A DNA stretch of 64,000 bases, from positions 2,923,654-2,987,653 of the forward strand of contig NZ_CP007201.1 of NCBI RefSeq assembly GCF_000568815.1, in the 5' to 3' direction. Below, one piece after another: positions 62,956-64,000 of the stretch (positions are counted from its first letter, which is position 1; every line of letters starts with the position of its first letter). Source of the DNA: Sulfurospirillum multivorans DSM 12446. GTDB lineage: Bacteria > Campylobacterota > Campylobacteria > Campylobacterales > Sulfurospirillaceae. The notes beneath the pieces were generated by a model, which worked only from the letters and a program-made list of their open reading frames with translations, searched no databases and was not told where the DNA came from. The translations under genes were made by a program, and so were the position numbers.

Positions 62956-64000
62956 ATGTATAAAAAAATTAGTTTAGCGCTTATTACAGCAACGTTTTTG
63001 ATGACAGGTTGCGCAACTGCAACACAAACATCAACCAAAATTGATTCTTCCATCAAAGCGGAAGATATGCCTTATGATGCAAGCAAAGTTGATATTGCAA
63101 GTCTTAAAGAACCTTTGCCTCGTGTCGTTAAATATCTTGAAGAAAAGAGTATTCCTTCTAGTATGCTTGTTGATTATAAGTATGTTAGAGATGCTATTGG
63201 AAACGGTACTCAAAAAGGAGCCAAGGCTCTTTTACTGGATGCACGTCCTACGAAGAGCTACCTTGTTATGCCAGGAATCCCAGCAAGCCTCAATGTTCCA
63301 GGAACTGCGCAAGATGCATTTGACTCAGCGTACCCTCAGATTGAAAAACTTCCTAAAAATCACCCTATATTAGTTCATGGCGGTGGTTACCAATGTCTTT
63401 ATGGACCTCGTTTGGTCACCTTTCTTCAAGCGAAAGGATTTACAAATATTAAACTCTATCTAGGCTCAACGCCAGAGTATATTCAACAACCTGATGGCTA
63501 TAAAGATATTACCGTCTATATGGCTAAAGGCATGTTTACGAAAAATGAAGCCGTTTTCCTTGATGCAAGACCTCTTGCGATGTTCCAAAAAGAGACAATT
63601 GTTGGTGCTCATTATATGAATGATACAGAATTTGAAAAGCTCAAAGGTCGTTTACCCGCTGATCTTAAAACACCTATTGTCACGTTTTGTGCAGGACTAG
63701 AATGTGAAAAGTCACACAACCTTGCGAAAGAACTCAAAAAAATGGGCTACAAAAATGTCAGCACTTTTTCAGGTGGACTTCCTGCATGGAAAGAGTTAAA
63801 ACTTCCAACCACCGGTGGAGCTAAAGTAGAAGTGCCTAAAGTTGCCGTTGCTGATAAATTCTTAGATGGTGTTAAACTGGGCTTAGATGAAGGAACGGTT
63901 GATGGAGAGTGGTACAAAGCAGCCATTCTGAGTGGTAAACTTGCTTCAAATATTGCAGTCATTGATGTACGAACACCTTCTGAGTACAAAAGTGGACATC
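62956..64000 (+). CDS. Multi-rhodanese lipoprotein (partial, runs off the end)
   Basis: Starts at ATG 62956, 14 bp after the porin, and is open to the window edge (348 codons). The N-terminus has a lipobox (FLMTGC), so it should be a lipoprotein. Three rhodanese-like domains are seen: first LLLDARPTKSYLVMPG with Cys147 in CLYGPR (C-x-x-G-x-R); second VFLDARPLAMFQKETIVGAH with Cys245 and Cys250 in FCAGLECEKSHN; third VIDVRTPSEYKSGH at the edge. It should act on sulfane sulfur such as thiosulfate or polysulfide, in line with the phylum's sulfur respiration. Confidence 0.85.
   Translation, partial: MYKKISLALITATFLMTGCATATQTSTKIDSSIKAEDMPYDASKVDIASLKEPLPRVVKYLEEKSIPSSMLVDYKYVRDAIGNGTQKGAKALLLDARPTKSYLVMPGIPASLNVPGTAQDAFDSAYPQIEKLPKNHPILVHGGGYQCLYGPRLVTFLQAKGFTNIKLYLGSTPEYIQQPDGYKDITVYMAKGMFTKNEAVFLDARPLAMFQKETIVGAHYMNDTEFEKLKGRLPADLKTPIVTFCAGLECEKSHNLAKELKKMGYKNVSTFSGGLPAWKELKLPTTGGAKVEVPKVAVADKFLDGVKLGLDEGTVDGEWYKAAILSGKLASNIAVIDVRTPSEYKSGH

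Overview
The window looks like chromosome of a free-living Campylobacterota (Epsilonproteobacteria), most likely close to Sulfurospirillum. This is inferred, not searched. Supporting signs: a complete HcyS/HcyF/HcyD/MetY protein-thiocarboxylate methionine module of the kind described in Wolinella succinogenes, short TolC/HlyD/RND operons, many periplasmic c-type cytochromes and two-component systems, a stand-alone short MnmA, and moderate-to-low GC. Genes are densely packed with many 1-4 bp start/stop overlaps, and only one gene-free stretch exceeds 300 bp (23727-24177). A 12-bp palindrome, TTTACATGTAAA, recurs about 37 times, both between and inside genes.

Layout. 1-5346: a partial gene, a lipid-free periplasmic protein of unknown role, a D-2-hydroxyacid dehydrogenase, a coiled-coil protein, a SHOCT protein and Tex. 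5327-8875: a CheB/CheR-PAS gene and a truncated PAS gene (with an EAL-domain remnant at its end), flanked by direct repeats of the tex 5' end. 8895-9535: MntA/HepT toxin-antitoxin copy 1. 9621-15653: a membrane-anchored protein, a chemoreceptor, nitroreductase, quinol monooxygenase-like protein, TSUP exporter, a tiny Lys-rich protein, cytochrome c and a Crp/Fnr regulator. 15722-19977: TolC-MFP-ABC permease-ATPase export operon. 20070-21898: a stand-alone RelA/SpoT-domain synthetase and MntA/HepT copy 2, whose hepT has a nonsense codon. 21965-30992: DTW-domain protein, NagZ, a frameshifted dicarboxylate symporter, CPA2 antiporter, LysE, small enzymes, a VapBC-type pair and a zinc-ribbon protein. 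31013-39178: Cus/Czc heavy-metal RND efflux operon and a divergent two-component system. 39175-43504: FbpABC iron(III) uptake and, divergently, SodC.

43655-53395 is the centrepiece: one long + strand operon for assimilatory sulfate reduction to methionine. DUF2061 protein, CysH, CysD, CysN, HcyS, HcyF, HcyD, Sir (fused to a C-terminal TusA domain), CysG and MetY should take sulfate to APS, sulfite, sulfide, a HcyS thiocarboxylate and finally homocysteine. Two intercistronic gaps of this operon hold long, strongly self-complementary elements; one of them has a relative elsewhere in the window with a compensatory base-pair change.

53501-61474: tRNA-Thr, MnmA, a second TSUP protein, a haem-binding ethylbenzene-dehydrogenase-like protein with a cytochrome c membrane partner next to a divergent two-component system, a C_GCAxxG_C_C protein and a diguanylate cyclase. 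61685-64000: an outer-membrane porin with an in-frame TGA and a multi-rhodanese lipoprotein that runs off the end. Four genes (second hepT, symporter, porin, PAS/EAL) are visibly broken, three of them by a single small lesion.
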